The position numbers and the translations under genes were made by a program. Below, one piece after another: positions 63,563 through 64,000 of a DNA stretch of 64,000 bases (the first letter of the stretch is position 1; each line of letters begins with the position of its first letter). Origin of the DNA: Sporosarcina psychrophila. GTDB taxonomy: Bacteria; Bacillota; Bacilli; Bacillales_A; Planococcaceae. The stretch lies in contig NZ_CP014616.1 of the NCBI RefSeq assembly GCF_001590685.1, positions 667,501 to 731,500 of the forward strand. Reading direction: 5' to 3'. The notes beneath the pieces were generated by a model that was not told the origin of the DNA, did not search any database, and worked only from the letters and a program-made list of their open reading frames with translations.

Positions 63563-64000
63563 TCATTCAGGCTCTACATGGACATGAACATCGTATACAC
63601 CATGATCATTTATCAAGACTTTTTCAACATGGCTGGCTATATCATGAGAGTCTTTAATATTTAACGAGGAATCAACTAAAATTACAATATCTATTACTTC
63701 ATTATTTCCGTAATACCTCCCTTTAATTGTTTCTATACCTATAACTCCATCCACTTTCTTGACTATATCCTGATAGAGTTTAATTTTATCTACATCAAAT
63801 CCATCCGAAAGTTCGTGTGAAGCTAGTTTGAAGATATCCCAAGCTGTTTTACATATTAATAGTCCAACAGTAATGGCAGTTAGCGTATCCAACCATGGCA
63901 TATTTAATTGTGAACCGAATATACCAATAGCCGTTCCTATACTTACCCAGGCATCTGAAATGTTATCTTTTGCGGCGGCCATAACCGCTTTGCTATTAAT
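63563..64000 (-). CDS. Cation diffusion facilitator transporter, C-terminal part (truncated by window end)
   Basis: At least 139 residues of a CDF exporter continue off the right edge. DNISDAWVS holds the metal-site Asp pattern of helix V (HxxxD type, with Asn/Asp here), followed by the last helix and a soluble domain ending VYDVHVHVEPE with the usual metal-binding His. Probably exports Fe, Mn or Zn. The true start is outside the window. Confidence 0.85.
   Translation of the reverse strand: MNSKAVMAAAKDNISDAWVSIGTAIGIFGSQLNMPWLDTLTAITVGLLICKTAWDIFKLASHELSDGFDVDKIKLYQDIVKKVDGVIGIETIKGRYYGNNEVIDIVILVDSSLNIKDSHDIASHVEKVLINDHGVYDVHVHVEPE

Overview
The window reads as chromosome of a low-GC Gram-positive of the Planococcaceae/Bacillaceae, most like Sporosarcina (inference from gene order and protein style; no search was run). 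Order from the left: the 3' part of a 23S gene, 5S, yebE-yebG, a guanine-type riboswitch and the purine operon, then yerA, yerB, yerC, pcrB, pcrA, ligA, yerH/camS, gatCAB, dgkB and rlmCD. This follows the Bacillus subtilis purE-to-yefA neighbourhood, with insertions (an ABC/LytTR cluster, a methyltransferase, a thioredoxin-like gene, a NUDIX gene and the cytochrome bd genes).

The purine operon (4.1-15.4 kb) looks damaged. It reads E-K-[scar]-S-Q-L-F-M-N-H-D. purB and purC are missing: only the first ~30 codons of a PurB-like frame remain between purK and purS. PurQ keeps its full length but has lost the glutaminase nucleophile (Cys to Gly) and the catalytic His (His to Leu). PurL has changes in several near-invariant motifs. 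Either the pathway is decaying here, or the FGAM synthetase is an ammonia-dependent version in which PurQ is only structural.

The conserved core (19.8-38 kb) carries purine salvage (adenine deaminase-like), a DUF3048 lipoprotein, a TrpR-like regulator, PcrB, PcrA, LigA, CamS, the GatCAB amidotransferase, DgkB and cytochrome bd oxidase (cydA, cydB, a CydS-type small subunit, plus an extra 31-aa membrane peptide ahead of cydA).

From the 3' end of rlmCD (39.96 kb) to about 60.7 kb the DNA looks like stacked cassettes. The last codons of rlmCD (peptide [10 protein letters not shown] plus stop) recur at 42.87, 43.95 and 54.86 kb, and faintly at 60.61 kb, each followed by a terminator. The cassettes hold, in turn: a HEPN-motif protein; a Fur-box flavin reductase; a Pho-boxed pst-phoU operon, a broken DUF4256 gene, a lysine-riboswitch dapA, a YgjP-type metallopeptidase, an alpha/beta hydrolase and an APH-like kinase; and the qoxABCD quinol oxidase, a broken gene and a GNAT acetyltransferase. 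After 60.7 kb come an ECF sigma factor with a partner membrane protein, a phospholipase A2-like protein, YnfA and a partial cation-efflux gene.

Intergenic DNA is rich in repeats. Two arrays, 35 kb apart and inverted to each other, have 41-bp units built of two ~20.5-bp half units. A third array with unrelated sequence has the same ~20.6-bp periodicity. A structured GCGCC-type dispersed repeat occurs at least seven times, once inside the purE leader. Three genes (ABC ATPase, DUF4256, a post-qox gene) each carry one in-frame TAA.
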